Counted from the stretch's first letter, positions 44,348 through 53,047 are shown. The stretch is 64,000 nucleotides of DNA from Streptomyces sp. Ag109_O5-1 (GCF_003814875.1 NZ_RKQF01000001.1:3906001-3970000), one strand, 5' to 3'. Numbers and translations: made by a program. The notes: generated from the letters alone by a model not told the origin.

Positions 44348-45010
44348 ATGGGGGTGGATCGGACAGTGGCGGGTGATCAGGACCGGCGGATCGGGCGGCG
44401 GGCGCTGCTGGTCGGCGGTGCGGCGGCCGCGGTGGGTACGGCGGCGCTGACCAGGGACGAGCTGGCGCGGCTGTACTGGCGGCTGCCGGGGGTGCGCAAG
44501 GCCCGGGTGGCGGGCGCGGTGGACTTCAAGGGTGCGCGCTGGGTGGCCGCGTCGCCCGCGAACTACCGGACGGCGAACCGGCCGGACGACTATCCGATAG
44601 ACCGGGTGGTCATCCATGTCACCCAGGGCGGTTACGCGAGCGCGGTGAAGGCCTTCCAGGACCCGGCGCACGAGGCGGCGGCGCACTACATTGTGCGCAA
44701 GGACGGACGGATCACGCAGCTGGTCCGCGAGCTGGACGTGGCGTTCCACGCGGGGAACCGGTCGTACAACGAGCGGAGTGTCGGGATCGAGCACGAGGGG
44801 TTCGTGGACCGGCCGCAGGACTTCACGGACGCGATGTACGCGGCGTCGGCCCTGCTGACGGCCGCGATATGCCGGCGGTACGGCATGGCGGTGGACCGCG
44901 AGCATGTGATCGGGCATGTGGAGGTGCCGGGGACGGATCACACCGACCCGGGGAAGCACTGGGACTGGGATCGCTACATGGGGCTCGTACGGCGGGTCGG
45001 ACAGACCTGA
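44348..45010 (+). CDS. Tat-exported N-acetylmuramoyl-L-alanine amidase (amidase_2/PGRP)
   Basis: A 220-residue secreted enzyme. The Tat-type leader is DRRIGRRALLVGG plus a hydrophobic Ala-rich stretch (to ~residue 35). The type-2 amidase/PGRP domain shows the zinc-site residues: His in RVVIHVTQG, His in EAAAHYIVRKDG, and the distal HTDPGKHW pattern. FHAGNRSYNERSVGIEHEG is typical of the family. It would cleave the bond between muramic acid and the peptide stem in peptidoglycan. ATG 44348 is used; GTG 44342 is possible. It is divergent from mnmA. Confidence 0.88.
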   Translation: MGVDRTVAGDQDRRIGRRALLVGGAAAAVGTAALTRDELARLYWRLPGVRKARVAGAVDFKGARWVAASPANYRTANRPDDYPIDRVVIHVTQGGYASAVKAFQDPAHEAAAHYIVRKDGRITQLVRELDVAFHAGNRSYNERSVGIEHEGFVDRPQDFTDAMYAASALLTAAICRRYGMAVDREHVIGHVEVPGTDHTDPGKHWDWDRYMGLVRRVGQT

Positions 45011-45233
45011 ACCCCAGTTCCACCTGTGACGTAATCGTTATCTTGTGCTTATCCTGCGCACTGCTTGTGTCCGTTGCGTCCCGCACCCCGGGCGCTAGCT
45101 GCGCCTGATCAACTCGCCTTCCTCTCAAGGGAGTTAAGCATTATCAGCGTCCATGGCCGCTTCACAGCCCCTCGGGTTGCCTCCTAAGTTCGCCTCAGAT
45201 TTCACACAGTCCCCAGGTCAAACATCCGGGGTC

Positions 45234-46865
45234 ATGAGCCACACCACGGATCCCGCCTTCGGGGCGGACGGAAGCGAAGACCAGGAAACCCGCGGCCGGC
45301 GACGTCGTGCCAAGGGTGCGGAGCGCTTCGCGACGGAGCACTCCAAGGCGGAGCGCGTCACCGATGCCGAGCACTCCAAGGAGGCGACGGCCAAGCGCGG
45401 CAAGGGCGTTCACCGGCGGAAGTTCCTCGGCGGCATGGCCGGTGTCGGTCTGGGCGCCGTCGCCGCGGGCGGCGCGACCTTCGCCCTGCTGACCGACGCG
45501 AACGGCAACAAGGCCGGGGCGGCGACCAACACGGCCACCCTGACCATCCCGGACCTCCTGGAGGGCACCACCTCCGACAGCACCACCACCTTCACGCTCG
45601 AGGCGCAGACCGGCACCACCGAGATCCTCAGCGGTGTCAGCAGCACCACCGCCGGCTACAACCAGTCGTTCCTCGGCCCCACCATGAAGTGGACCAAGGG
45701 CAACACCAACGTCCTCAACATCACCAACAGCCTGGGCGAGGACACCACGGTCCACTTCCACGGCGCGCACGTCCCGGCCAAGATGGACGGCGGTCCCCAG
45801 GTCGCGTTCTCCGACGGGGACACCTGGTCGCCGACCTTCACGGTCAAGGACGAGCCCATGACGCTCTGGTACCACCCGCACGCGCTGGGCACCACGGCGA
45901 AGCAGGCAGTGCACGGCCTGGCCGGCATGATCATCGTCGACGACAGCGACAACACCACCAGTGCCGACCTGCCCACCACCTACGGCACCGACGACATCCC
46001 GCTGATCTTCCAGTGCCTGGCCATGGACAGCTCCGGCGACATCAAGTACGACCTGAGCGGTTACCTCACCAGCGGCCTCAGCTTCCCGCTGCTGGTCAAC
46101 GGCACCAACGTCGACGACACCACCCTCACCTTCACCGCGACCAAGACCCGGACCCGGTTCCGGCTGCTCAACGCCTCGCCGTCGGACATCATCACCATCC
46201 AGCGCAGCGACGGCGGCACGATGACCCAGATCGCCACCGACCAGGGTTACCTGGCGTCCTCGGCCGATGTGACGGAGATCCGGCTGGTGGCCGGTGCCCG
46301 CGCCGAGATGGTCATGGACCTCTCGGCCGACGTCACCCTCCAGGCGGTCGTCACCACCGGCTGGGTCCGCGGCGGCAGCGGCACGTACGACTTCCTCGCC
46401 GTCACCGCGAGCGGCTCCGACACCCCGTCCGACCTGCCCAGCTCGCTCCGGACGATCGACCGGTACGACACCAGCGACTTCACGGCGCGGACCATCACCC
46501 TCGGCCAGTCCGGCACGAAGATGCTGATCAACGGCTCGGCCGGCACCAGCATGAGCTCGATGGCCATGATCAGCACGACCGTCGGGTCGAAGGAGATCTG
46601 GACGATCAAGAACTCCACGCAGCTGGAGCACTCGTTCCATCTGCACGACGTGCCGTATCAGCTGATCTCCATCAACGGCGAGGATCCCACCGGCGTCGAA
46701 CTCGGCTGGTACGACACGTACGAGGTGGTCGGCGGCGGCTCGATCGAGATCGCCATGGAGTTCACGGACTTCTCCGACGACACGTACATGTACATGTTGC
46801 ATTGTCATCTTCTGCAGCACGAGGACGAAGGAATGATGGCGTCCCTCATGGTCACGGACAGCTAG
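45234..46865 (+). CDS. Tat-exported multicopper oxidase (laccase-like)
   Basis: A 543-residue protein. An unusually long, charged cytoplasmic leader (~60 residues) precedes the Tat motif VHRRKFLGG and hydrophobic core. Three cupredoxin domains follow, with all four copper-ligand motifs: TTVHFHGAH, LWYHPHALG, HSFHLHDVPY and MLHCHLLQHEDEGM. The axial Met of the type-1 site is present. Such enzymes oxidise phenols, metals or siderophores in the envelope. ATG 45234 follows GGGG; an earlier ATG at 45153 has no ribosome-binding site. The ~220 bp upstream is comparatively A+T-rich and probably holds the promoter. Confidence 0.9.
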   Translation: MSHTTDPAFGADGSEDQETRGRRRRAKGAERFATEHSKAERVTDAEHSKEATAKRGKGVHRRKFLGGMAGVGLGAVAAGGATFALLTDANGNKAGAATNTATLTIPDLLEGTTSDSTTTFTLEAQTGTTEILSGVSSTTAGYNQSFLGPTMKWTKGNTNVLNITNSLGEDTTVHFHGAHVPAKMDGGPQVAFSDGDTWSPTFTVKDEPMTLWYHPHALGTTAKQAVHGLAGMIIVDDSDNTTSADLPTTYGTDDIPLIFQCLAMDSSGDIKYDLSGYLTSGLSFPLLVNGTNVDDTTLTFTATKTRTRFRLLNASPSDIITIQRSDGGTMTQIATDQGYLASSADVTEIRLVAGARAEMVMDLSADVTLQAVVTTGWVRGGSGTYDFLAVTASGSDTPSDLPSSLRTIDRYDTSDFTARTITLGQSGTKMLINGSAGTSMSSMAMISTTVGSKEIWTIKNSTQLEHSFHLHDVPYQLISINGEDPTGVELGWYDTYEVVGGGSIEIAMEFTDFSDDTYMYMLHCHLLQHEDEGMMASLMVTDS

Positions 46866-46903
46866 GTCAGGGACATCCAGTCGTCTCTGGGGCCTCTTGC
46901 GGA

Positions 46904-46938
46904 GGCTGCCGCCGGCAGTGGAAGTGCCGGCGGCAGCC
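46904..46938 (+). terminator. Terminator of the multicopper oxidase gene
   Basis: A perfect 14-bp stem (46904-46917 with 46925-46938) with a seven-base loop, followed by gctcttg. Confidence 0.75.
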
Positions 46939-46954
46939 GCTCTTGAGGTTCCGG

Positions 46955-47164
46955 TCACCGGCAGGTCCCCCGGAACACACCGACCTGGCCGCCCGTGCTG
47001 TCCGCCACCACGAGGTCGCGGACGCCGTCGCCGTCCAGGTCGGCCGCCGTCGCGTCGTAGGCGCCGGTGGCGGGTACGTCGGTCAGCTGGGTGAGGGTGC
47101 CACCGGTGGCACCCTCGTACGGCGTGACCGAGTTGCCGCGCAGGGAGGAGACCAGCAGATCCGT
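46955..47164 (-). pseudogene. FG-GAP/VCBS repeat protein, C-terminal fragment
   Basis: About 69 codons ending in a genuine-looking C-terminus. ATAADLDGDGVRDLVVADST is a calcium-binding FG-GAP repeat (DxDGDG), preceded by a partial repeat ending SVTPYEGATGGTL. Upstream, the frame runs directly into esterase-like sequence, so the rest of the protein is gone. No start codon or ribosome-binding site is associated with it. Confidence 0.65.
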
Positions 47165-47601
47165 GGGGTCGGCCATGGTGCGGGCCAGTTCACGGTCCGC
47201 GTCGGTCCAGCGCCAGGCGCGGGCCGTCAACGTGTCCAGGGTGTAGGGCAGTTCGGCGATGTGGTGGACGCCGTAGCCGGCCAGGCCGTCCCGGGGCGGG
47301 GCCAGCGGGAGGCCGGGGGGGCAGGGGAGGGGTCCGAGTGAAGCGGTACAGCCAGGTGGGCACGACCGGCGCCTGGGTCCGCGCCCAGTGCCACACCGGG
47401 TAGACGAACCGGCTCTCGCCGGTGAACTCCCGTGCCGTACGGCGGACTTCGTCGCCGTCCCGCAACGGGTGCGCCGAGCCGGTGGTTGAGGGTGACGACG
47501 ACCAGGCCGCGCCGGGCCAACGAGCGGCCGTGGTGGATCTCCTGGCCGCCGTGGCCGTAGCGGTTGCCGCCGCCGTGCACCCGGACCATCACCGGCAGCC
47601 G
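47165..47601 (-). pseudogene. Carboxylesterase (type B) with internal deletion and frameshift
   Basis: Reading leftwards, an oxyanion-hole segment (PVMVRVHGGGNRYGHGG ... LVVVTLNHRLG) is followed at ~47467 by a jump in frame to the C-terminal part (FVYPVWHWARTQAPVVPTWL). A second shift near a seven-G run (47315-47321) leads to YGVHHIAELPYTLDTL and DRELARTMAD. The catalytic Ser region and ~200 residues between are missing, as are all residues before the HGGG motif. The G-run shift could be a sequencing error, but the deletion cannot. Confidence 0.7.
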
Positions 47602-47789
47602 GGACCGATCTGACCCGTGAGTACCTCGCGGCGCCGGGGGTCCGGGCGTCCCTGGAGTCCCTCGTCCCCGCGGGTCGGCTCGGCCGGCCCGCGGACCTGA
47701 CCGGGCCGGTGCTCTTCCTCGCGTCCGACGCCGCCGCGTTCGTCACGGGGCAGGTGTTGTACGTCGACGGCGGCCGGACGCTCGTCTGA
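47601..47789 (+). pseudogene. Short-chain dehydrogenase, C-terminal fragment
   Basis: Sixty-two codons and a stop encode a typical SDR tail: GTDLTREYLAAPGV, LVPAGRLGRPADLTG, FLASDAAAFVTGQVLYVDGG. The catalytic part is absent. The fragment begins at ~47601, exactly where the esterase remnant on the other strand ends, marking a recombination junction. Confidence 0.75.
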
Positions 47790-47797
47790 CATTCCCG

Positions 47798-47837
47798 TCC
47801 ACGATGACCGTGGAGCATCCACGATGACCTTGGAGGC
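47798..47837 (+). repeat. Two tandem 20-bp repeats before the SDR gene
   Basis: tccacgatgaccgtggagca and tccacgatgaccttggaggc lie in direct tandem; the second supplies the TTGGAGG ribosome-binding site of the following gene. The repeat may be a duplicated regulatory site. Confidence 0.6.
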
Positions 47838-47840
47838 CGT

Positions 47841-48623
47841 ATGACCGCCGTGTTCGAACGTTTCGCCGGGAAGACCGTGCTCGTCACCGGTGCAGGTACC
47901 GGATTCGGTGCGGAGATCGCCGTGCGGGCGGCGCGGGAGGGGGCCGATGTCGCCGTCCACTACCGCGGTTCCCGCGAGGGGGCCGAGGCGACCGCGGAGC
48001 GGGTGACCGCGCTCGGCCGCAAGGCGCTCGTCGTGCAGGCCGACATCTCCGAGCACGCGCAGATCACGCAGCTCGCGGAGGAGGTGTGGACGCACTTCGG
48101 GCGGCTGGACGTGGCGGTCAACAACGTCGGGGACGTCGCCCGGGAGCAGATGTCCTGGCGGGACATCACGGAGGAGTCCATCGACCATGTGCTCGCCGTC
48201 GACATCAAGGGCACGTTGCTGTGCACGCACGAGTTCGGGGGGCGGATGCTGGAGCAGGAGGGGGGCGGGGCGATCGTGAACATCGGGTCGACGGTGGTCG
48301 TGCGGGGCAGTGCGCGGGCACCGCAGTACGCGGCCGCGAAATACGGGATCATCGGGCTGACCAAGTCGTATGCGCACGCGTTCGCGCCGAAGGTGCGGGT
48401 GAACGTCTTCGCGCCGGGCTTCATCGAGACGGCGGCGACGCTGGGGCGCGAGGACTGGAAGGACGGGCGCGGGGATGTGCTGCGGGCGAACACACCCATG
48501 GGGCGGATTCCGGGGCCGGAGGAACTGGCCGGCGCCGCGCTGTTCCTGGCGACCGAGGACGCCGGGCACATCACAGGAGGTTTCTTGGTGGCTGATGGGG
48601 GATTCAACATGATCGGGGCATAA
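47841..48623 (+). CDS. Short-chain dehydrogenase/reductase
   Basis: A 260-residue classical SDR. Cofactor motif VLVTGAGTGFGAEIAVR, structural NNVGDVAREQMS, catalytic Ser in VNIGSTVVVRGSA and Tyr-x-x-x-Lys in PQYAAAKYGIIGLTK. The C-terminal EDAGHITGGFLVADGGFNM resembles FabG-like 3-oxoacyl reductases. HYRGSR after the second strand suggests NADPH preference. ATG 47841 has GGAGG 5 bp upstream. It lies immediately after the SDR fragment, but is more complete and clearly different in sequence. The substrate is unknown. Confidence 0.88.
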   Translation: MTAVFERFAGKTVLVTGAGTGFGAEIAVRAAREGADVAVHYRGSREGAEATAERVTALGRKALVVQADISEHAQITQLAEEVWTHFGRLDVAVNNVGDVAREQMSWRDITEESIDHVLAVDIKGTLLCTHEFGGRMLEQEGGGAIVNIGSTVVVRGSARAPQYAAAKYGIIGLTKSYAHAFAPKVRVNVFAPGFIETAATLGREDWKDGRGDVLRANTPMGRIPGPEELAGAALFLATEDAGHITGGFLVADGGFNMIGA

Positions 48624-48661
48624 GGAAAAGGCAGGAACGCCTCTCCTCCCTTGAAAAGCTC

Positions 48662-48698
48662 GGCCCCCGGGATTCGGTTCGCATCCATCCCCGGGGCC
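48662..48698. terminator. Bidirectional terminator
   Basis: An inverted repeat of 12 bp with one mismatch (48662-48673 with 48687-48698) lies between the converging SDR and beta-helix genes. Confidence 0.65.
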
Positions 48699-48719
48699 GG
48701 TTCTCTTCTGTTGGTCTTC

Positions 48720-50159
48720 TTACGACACCGTCAGGGTCAGCGCGCCCGTGTAGCTCTTGCCCGCTGTGATGGTCGTCGCCGTGCCGTCCACCGTCAGGGT
48801 CAACGTCTTGCCGCTCGGCGCCTCGACCGATGCCGTCGACGCCAGGGTCAGGGCGCTCAGGTACGACGTTCCCGTCACGGTCCAGGTCGAGCCGGCGCCC
48901 AGCGTCACCAGGACGCCGTTGTTGACCACCGCGCTCGGCGTGTTGGTGACCTCGCTGATCTGGCGGTACTCGGTCTGCGTGATGGTCGAGACGCTGTGCT
49001 TGGCCGTGCTCGCCGAGATCACGCCCTCGACGGTGCTGCCGGTGAAGGAGAGGCTGAGGTTCTGGCCCTGGAGGCTCGCGTTGCCGGCGCCCCAGACCGA
49101 GTTGTAGAAGTCGCCGGTCAGGGCGATGTCGGTGAAGGTGCCCTTCGCGTCGGTGGACTGGGAGCTGGTGGTGGTCCAGCTCGACGCCTTGGTCGGGGAG
49201 CCGGTCGGCTCGGTGTACGTGCCGATCGTCTCGCTCGACCAGGGGTAGCCGGACACCGTGACGCTGCTCGGGCGGTCCGTGTCCATGAGCTGGAAGATGA
49301 CGCCGTTGCCGGAGTTGATCGCGGCGCCGTCGGAGCCGTCCACGGTGACGGTGCCGGCGACCGCCTTGCACATGAACGTGGTCTCACCGGTGTTGACCTG
49401 GGTGCCGCCGTCGATGGCGACCGAGCCCGCCGCGTACCACATGACCATGAAGCGGCCCGCGTCGATGGTGGTCGACTGCACCGGGAGGTCGTCGAGTTCG
49501 GCCGAGGTCAGGCCGAGGGAGAGGGAGGTGTTGAGGGCGGAGACCGCGCTCTTGGTGCTGTCGCCGTAGTGCGCCGACGCGCCCCAGTGGATGAGAGCGT
49601 AGTCGCCGACGTCGAAGGTGCAGCCGAGGAAGTGCTCGGTGACGTTGCCGATGGCGTAGCTGCCGTACCCCTCGCCGCCGGTGTTGGCGATGGTGCTGTT
49701 GATCGCGGTGAGGGTGCAGTAGCTGCCGCCGTCGACCGAGAGCGCGCCCCACTTCTCCGAGGAGATCTTGGAGTTGATGTACGACGCCTTGGTGCTGGCG
49801 CCGAGCAGGTTGGTGGCGCGGACGTTGCCGGAGATGCCCAGCATCCACGGCACGGTGATCATGCAGCGGGTGTCGCCGGTGCCGGACGCCGGGTACTCGT
49901 CGGGGACGACTCCGTCGGCGCAGTGGATGGTGGAGTTCTTGACGATCACGTTGGCGGTGGCGTCGGCGATGACCGCCGTACGGACCACGCCGACGTTGCT
50001 GATGTTCGCGCCGTCGAGGACGAGGGTGGTGCCCGAACCGGTGCCGACGACGGAGGCGCCGTAGCCGATGAAGTCGCAGCGGCCGTTGCCGTCGAAGGCG
50101 ATGCTCCACAACTGCGTGGAGCCGTCCCTGGTCGGCAACGAGCGCCGGATCCCCTTCAC
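48720..50159 (-). pseudogene. Secreted right-handed beta-helix protein lacking its N-terminus
   Basis: The frame has 479 codons. From about codon 14 it reads as a Thr/Ser/Gly/Val-rich parallel beta-helix (SGTTLVLDGANISNVGVV, ATANVIVKNSTIHCADG, GSYCTLTAINSTIANTGG). It ends with short beta-rich repeats and no anchor. There is no signal peptide. The first ~12 codons are antisense to the LeuA-type fragment on the other strand, so the authentic N-terminus has been lost and any translated product would stay in the cytoplasm. The fold suggests polysaccharide binding or cleavage; no active site was identified. Confidence 0.65.
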
Positions 50160-50328
50160 CCCGGACAGCGGCCCCTACACCCTGGCCGACCGGACGGCAG
50201 CGCTCGGAATCGACCTGCCGCCGGCCGCCCTGGACCAACTGCTCGATCAGGTGAAGCAGTTGATGATCCGGGAGAACCGCCTCGCGACCGACGACGACCT
50301 GCGGGCGCTCGCCCGGGAACTGGGCTGA
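50128..50328 (+). pseudogene. LeuA/homocitrate-synthase-type C-terminal fragment
   Basis: The last ~66 codons of a plus-strand gene: VGNERRIPFTPDSGPYTLAD, then AALGIDLPPAALDQLLDQVK and ATDDDLRALARELG before a TGA. The pattern (LGIxL...LLxxVKxL...TDxDLRAL) matches the helical tail that follows the barrel of isopropylmalate/homocitrate synthases. The frame is open only to 50068 and nothing upstream encodes the barrel. The identification is by pattern and moderate. Confidence 0.5.
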
Positions 50329-50333
50329 CCAGC

Positions 50334-50370
50334 CGGCCCGGTGACCATGACGGGTTGGGTCACCGGGCCG
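50334..50370. terminator. Bidirectional terminator
   Basis: A perfect 13-bp stem (50334-50346 with 50358-50370) lies between the LeuA-type fragment and the dioxygenase-like gene. Confidence 0.75.
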
Positions 50371-50402
50371 ACGGTGCCAGCCGGCCTCCGGGCCCGTCGG
50401 CC

Positions 50403-51260
50403 TCAGGAGGTGCTGACACCCACGGTGAGCGTCGCCTTGTACCCGTCGGAGACGCTGTCACCCAGTGCGGTCAGGGTCAGCAGGCCGGAGGAGGCACCGC
50501 CGTCGTCGTAGATGGTGTCGTCGGCGAGCGCGGTCTCCTTCGTGGTGTTGTCGGAGTACGGCGAGGTCGCCTGGACCTCGGTGTTGATGTCCGCGTCGAA
50601 GAACAGCTGACCGGTGTGGATGATCGAGCCGCCGGTGTACGACGTGTCGGTCAGCGTCACATCGGTGTGCACCCGCATGTGGACGTGCACGGCCCGGGAG
50701 ACGTAGTGCCCGGGCCAGATCGAGATGATGCTCACCTCGCCGTTGGAGTCGGTCATCTGACCGCCCCGCAGGAAGGTGCCGTCGTCGGTCTCGGTGTGGC
50801 CGTTCTCGCCGACGAAGCCGGAGTACTCACCGAGCGCGTCGCAGTGCCAGATCTCGACCAGCGCGTCCGCCAGCGGGGCACAGTCGTTGGCCTCGTCGAC
50901 GACGGTGAAGGTGTACTGGAGCTCGACACCCTCCTTGTCCTCACGGATGTCCTCGCGCACCAGCGCACCCGTGAGCGAGTACGGGCCCTCGGTGACCTCG
51001 GCGGTGAGGGAGCAGACGCCGGAGGAGGCGTCGGTCGTGACGGTGGAGGAGGCGTCGGAGTCGCTCTCCGAGGTGGTGGTGTCGGCGGAGGCGAGGCCCG
51101 CGGCCATCAGCCCGCCGACCGCGGCGACGGTCGCGCCGCCGATCAGCACCCGCCGCCGCTTCATGGTGTTGTCCATGCGGTGACGCCCCGGCTCGGCGGA
51201 GAGGGTGTCGGCGGAAACGGGCTCGGGGGTCTGCTCGGAGGCAGAGGCGTTGTCTGTCAT
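50403..51260 (-). CDS. Tat-exported intradiol dioxygenase-like protein
   Basis: A 285-residue protein. A ~30-residue leader precedes the Tat motif MKRRRVLIGG and a hydrophobic core, then a Ser/Asp/Thr-rich linker and the intradiol dioxygenase beta-sandwich. Family features are TEGPYSLTGALVREDI, VEIWHCDALGEYSGF, IWPGHYVSRAVHVHMRV and IHTGQLFFD, which contain the two Tyr and two His iron ligands. Catechol dioxygenases normally act in the cytoplasm; secreted members are less well characterised. The ATG is at 51260 without a clear ribosome-binding site. Together with the multicopper oxidase it suggests extracellular aromatic oxidation. Confidence 0.82.
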   Translation of the reverse strand: MTDNASASEQTPEPVSADTLSAEPGRHRMDNTMKRRRVLIGGATVAAVGGLMAAGLASADTTTSESDSDASSTVTTDASSGVCSLTAEVTEGPYSLTGALVREDIREDKEGVELQYTFTVVDEANDCAPLADALVEIWHCDALGEYSGFVGENGHTETDDGTFLRGGQMTDSNGEVSIISIWPGHYVSRAVHVHMRVHTDVTLTDTSYTGGSIIHTGQLFFDADINTEVQATSPYSDNTTKETALADDTIYDDGGASSGLLTLTALGDSVSDGYKATLTVGVSTS

Positions 51261-51416
51261 GTCATGAGAACTTAAAGACCGACCTGAGGTGAGCCATGGC
51301 CACGCACTGTGAAGACGCTGGGGAAGAACCCGTCAACTCGCCTCCATTGGAACGGAGTTGGGGCCAATTCCGCGTGTCGCGCGAACGGCGCGGACGTCAC
51401 GTGTGCGACATGGGAC

Positions 51417-51444
51417 AGCCCCGCCGGACGGTTCCGGCGGGGCT
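51417..51444 (-). terminator. Terminator of iscS
   Basis: A perfect 12-bp stem (51417-51428 with 51433-51444) with a CGGT loop, 26 bp beyond the iscS stop. Confidence 0.75.
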
Positions 51445-51470
51445 TCGGGGAGAGGTGGTTCCTGCGACGC

Positions 51471-52634
51471 CTACGACAGTCCGGCGGCCCGGGCCCGCTC
51501 CACCGCCGGGCCGACGGCCTTCGCGACCGCGTCGACGTCGGCCTGGGTGGAGGTGTGGCCGAGCGAGAAGCGCAGGGTGCCACGGGCCAGGTCCGGGTCG
51601 GTGCCGGTGGCCAGCAGGACATGGCTCGGCTGGGCGACCCCGGCGGTGCACGCGGAACCCGTGGAGCACTCGATGCCCTGGGCGTCGAGCAGCAGAAGCA
51701 GCGAGTCGCCCTCGCAGCCCGGGAAGGTGAAGTGCGCGTTGGCCGGCAGACGGTCCACCGGGTCGCCCCCGAGGATCGCGTCCGGTACGGCCGCACGCAC
51801 GGCGTCGATCAACTGGTCACGCAGGGCGCCTATTTCCTGGGCGAACCACTCCCGGCGCTCCTCCGCCAGGCGGGCGGCGACCGCGAAGGAGGCGATCGCC
51901 GGGACGTCGAGGGTGCCGGAGCGCACATGCCGCTCCTGGCCGCCGCCGTGCAGGACCGGTACGGGGGTGTACTCGCGGCCGAGGAGCAGGGCGCCGATGC
52001 CGTACGGGCCGCCGACCTTGTGGCCGGAGACGGTCATCGCGGCGAGGCCCGAGGCGCCGAAGTCCACCGGGATCTGGCCGAAGGCCTGGACCGCGTCGGC
52101 GTGCAGGGGGATCCCGAACTCGGCGGTCACGTCGGCGAGTTCACGGACCGGCAGGACCGTGCCGATCTCGTTGTTGGCCCACATGACGGTGGCCAGGGCC
52201 ACATCGTCGGGGTTGCGGGCGATCGCCTCGCGCAGTGCGTCGGGGTGGACCCGGCCGTAGGTGTCGACGGGGAGGTACTCCACCGTCGCGCCCTCGTGTT
52301 CGCCGAGCCAGTGGACCGCGTCGAGGACCGCGTGGTGTTCCACGGGGCTGGACAGGATCCGGGTGCGGGCCGGGTCGGCGTCGCGGCGGGACCAGTAGAG
52401 GCCCTTCACCGCGAGGTTGTCGGCCTCGGTGCCGCCGGATGTGAAGACGACCTCGCTGGGGCGGGCGCCGAGCGCTTCCGCGAGAGTCTCCCTGGATTCC
52501 TCGACCGTGCGGCGGGCCTTGCGGCCGGAGGCATGCAGGGAGGACGCGTTGCCGGTCACGCGGAGGGCGGCGGTGAGTGCTTCCACCGCTTCCGGGAGCA
52601 TGGGGGTCGTGGCTGCGTGGTCGAGGTAGGCCAT
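51471..52634 (-). CDS. iscS: Cysteine desulfurase (NifS/IscS family)
   Basis: A 387-residue PLP enzyme that converts cysteine to alanine and an enzyme-bound persulfide used for tRNA thiolation and Fe-S assembly. It starts MAYLDHAATTPMLPEA and contains EVVFTSGGTEADNLAVKG, the PLP-Lys in TVSGHKVGGPYG, and the active Cys in ECSTGSACTAGVAQPSH. ATG 52634 has no ribosome-binding site, and a perfect -10 (TAGAAT) lies 9 bp upstream, implying a very short leader. No iscU or iscR follows. In S. coelicolor the equivalent gene is close to mnmA, from memory. Confidence 0.93.
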   Translation of the reverse strand: MAYLDHAATTPMLPEAVEALTAALRVTGNASSLHASGRKARRTVEESRETLAEALGARPSEVVFTSGGTEADNLAVKGLYWSRRDADPARTRILSSPVEHHAVLDAVHWLGEHEGATVEYLPVDTYGRVHPDALREAIARNPDDVALATVMWANNEIGTVLPVRELADVTAEFGIPLHADAVQAFGQIPVDFGASGLAAMTVSGHKVGGPYGIGALLLGREYTPVPVLHGGGQERHVRSGTLDVPAIASFAVAARLAEERREWFAQEIGALRDQLIDAVRAAVPDAILGGDPVDRLPANAHFTFPGCEGDSLLLLLDAQGIECSTGSACTAGVAQPSHVLLATGTDPDLARGTLRFSLGHTSTQADVDAVAKAVGPAVERARAAGLS

Positions 52635-52643
52635 GGTGAGTCG

Positions 52644-52649
52644 ATTCTA
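52644..52649 (-). promoter_or_regulatory. -10 element of iscS
   Basis: TAGAAT on the minus strand, 9 bp upstream of the ATG, predicts a transcript start only 3-4 bases before the initiation codon. No convincing -35 was found. Confidence 0.45.
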
Positions 52650-52716
52650 CGGGGGGCGGAGTCAGGGTCGCCCAGCGCCGTAGGGGTCGATCACCGTGTG
52701 CGGGTGCCGGTGGTTC

Positions 52717-52756
52717 GTGGCTGGTCGCGCAGTTCCCCGCGCCCCTGCCGGGGCGC
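52717..52756 (+). repeat. Dispersed Streptomyces intergenic repeat, copy C
   Basis: Carries the same core as copies A and B (ggctggtcgcgcagttcccc, then gcgcccct and a closing ggggcgc), between the iscS start and the end of the DUF4190-like gene. Confidence 0.8.
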
Positions 52757-52771
52757 TTCCCTGAGGCCTGT

Positions 52772-53047
52772 TCACAGGCTCCAGGAGACCGTGTTCGAGA
52801 GCTCCATCGCGATCGCCAGGACCGCGAGGTCCGCCACGCCCAGGGCCAGGCCCAGGTATGCGCGGCCCTTCCGCTTCGTGCCGCGCCACAGGGAGACCAG
52901 GGCCAGGATGATCGCGATCGGGCCCAGGAACAGGTTCAGGACCAGGAGGCCGAGGAGGCCGAGGATGAAGGACGCCACGGCCATGCCGTCGGCGTCGCGG
53001 GTGCGGGGCTGGGGGCGGGGAGTGGCCGGGGCGGTGAGTTGCATCAT
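52772..53047 (-). CDS. DUF4190-like small membrane protein
   Basis: A 91-residue protein. A Pro/Thr/Arg-rich N-terminus (~30 residues) precedes two hydrophobic helices, ASFILGLLGLLVLNLFLGPI and GRAYLGLALGVADLAVLAIA. The pattern (two helices joined by ALVSLWRGTKRKGRAY) fits the DUF4190 family, of unknown function. The ATG at 53047 follows GAGGAG at 6 bp. It is probably co-transcribed with the 55-residue membrane protein upstream. Confidence 0.75.
   Translation of the reverse strand: MMQLTAPATPRPQPRTRDADGMAVASFILGLLGLLVLNLFLGPIAIILALVSLWRGTKRKGRAYLGLALGVADLAVLAIAMELSNTVSWSL

Noticed and set aside
45195..46958. A 587-codon open frame on the minus strand
   Set aside because: It is antisense to the multicopper oxidase, whose copper motifs establish the true strand.
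47315..47321. Seven-G run as proof of a natural frameshift in the esterase remnant
   Set aside because: Homopolymer length may be a sequencing error. The pseudogene call rests on the internal deletion and missing ends instead.
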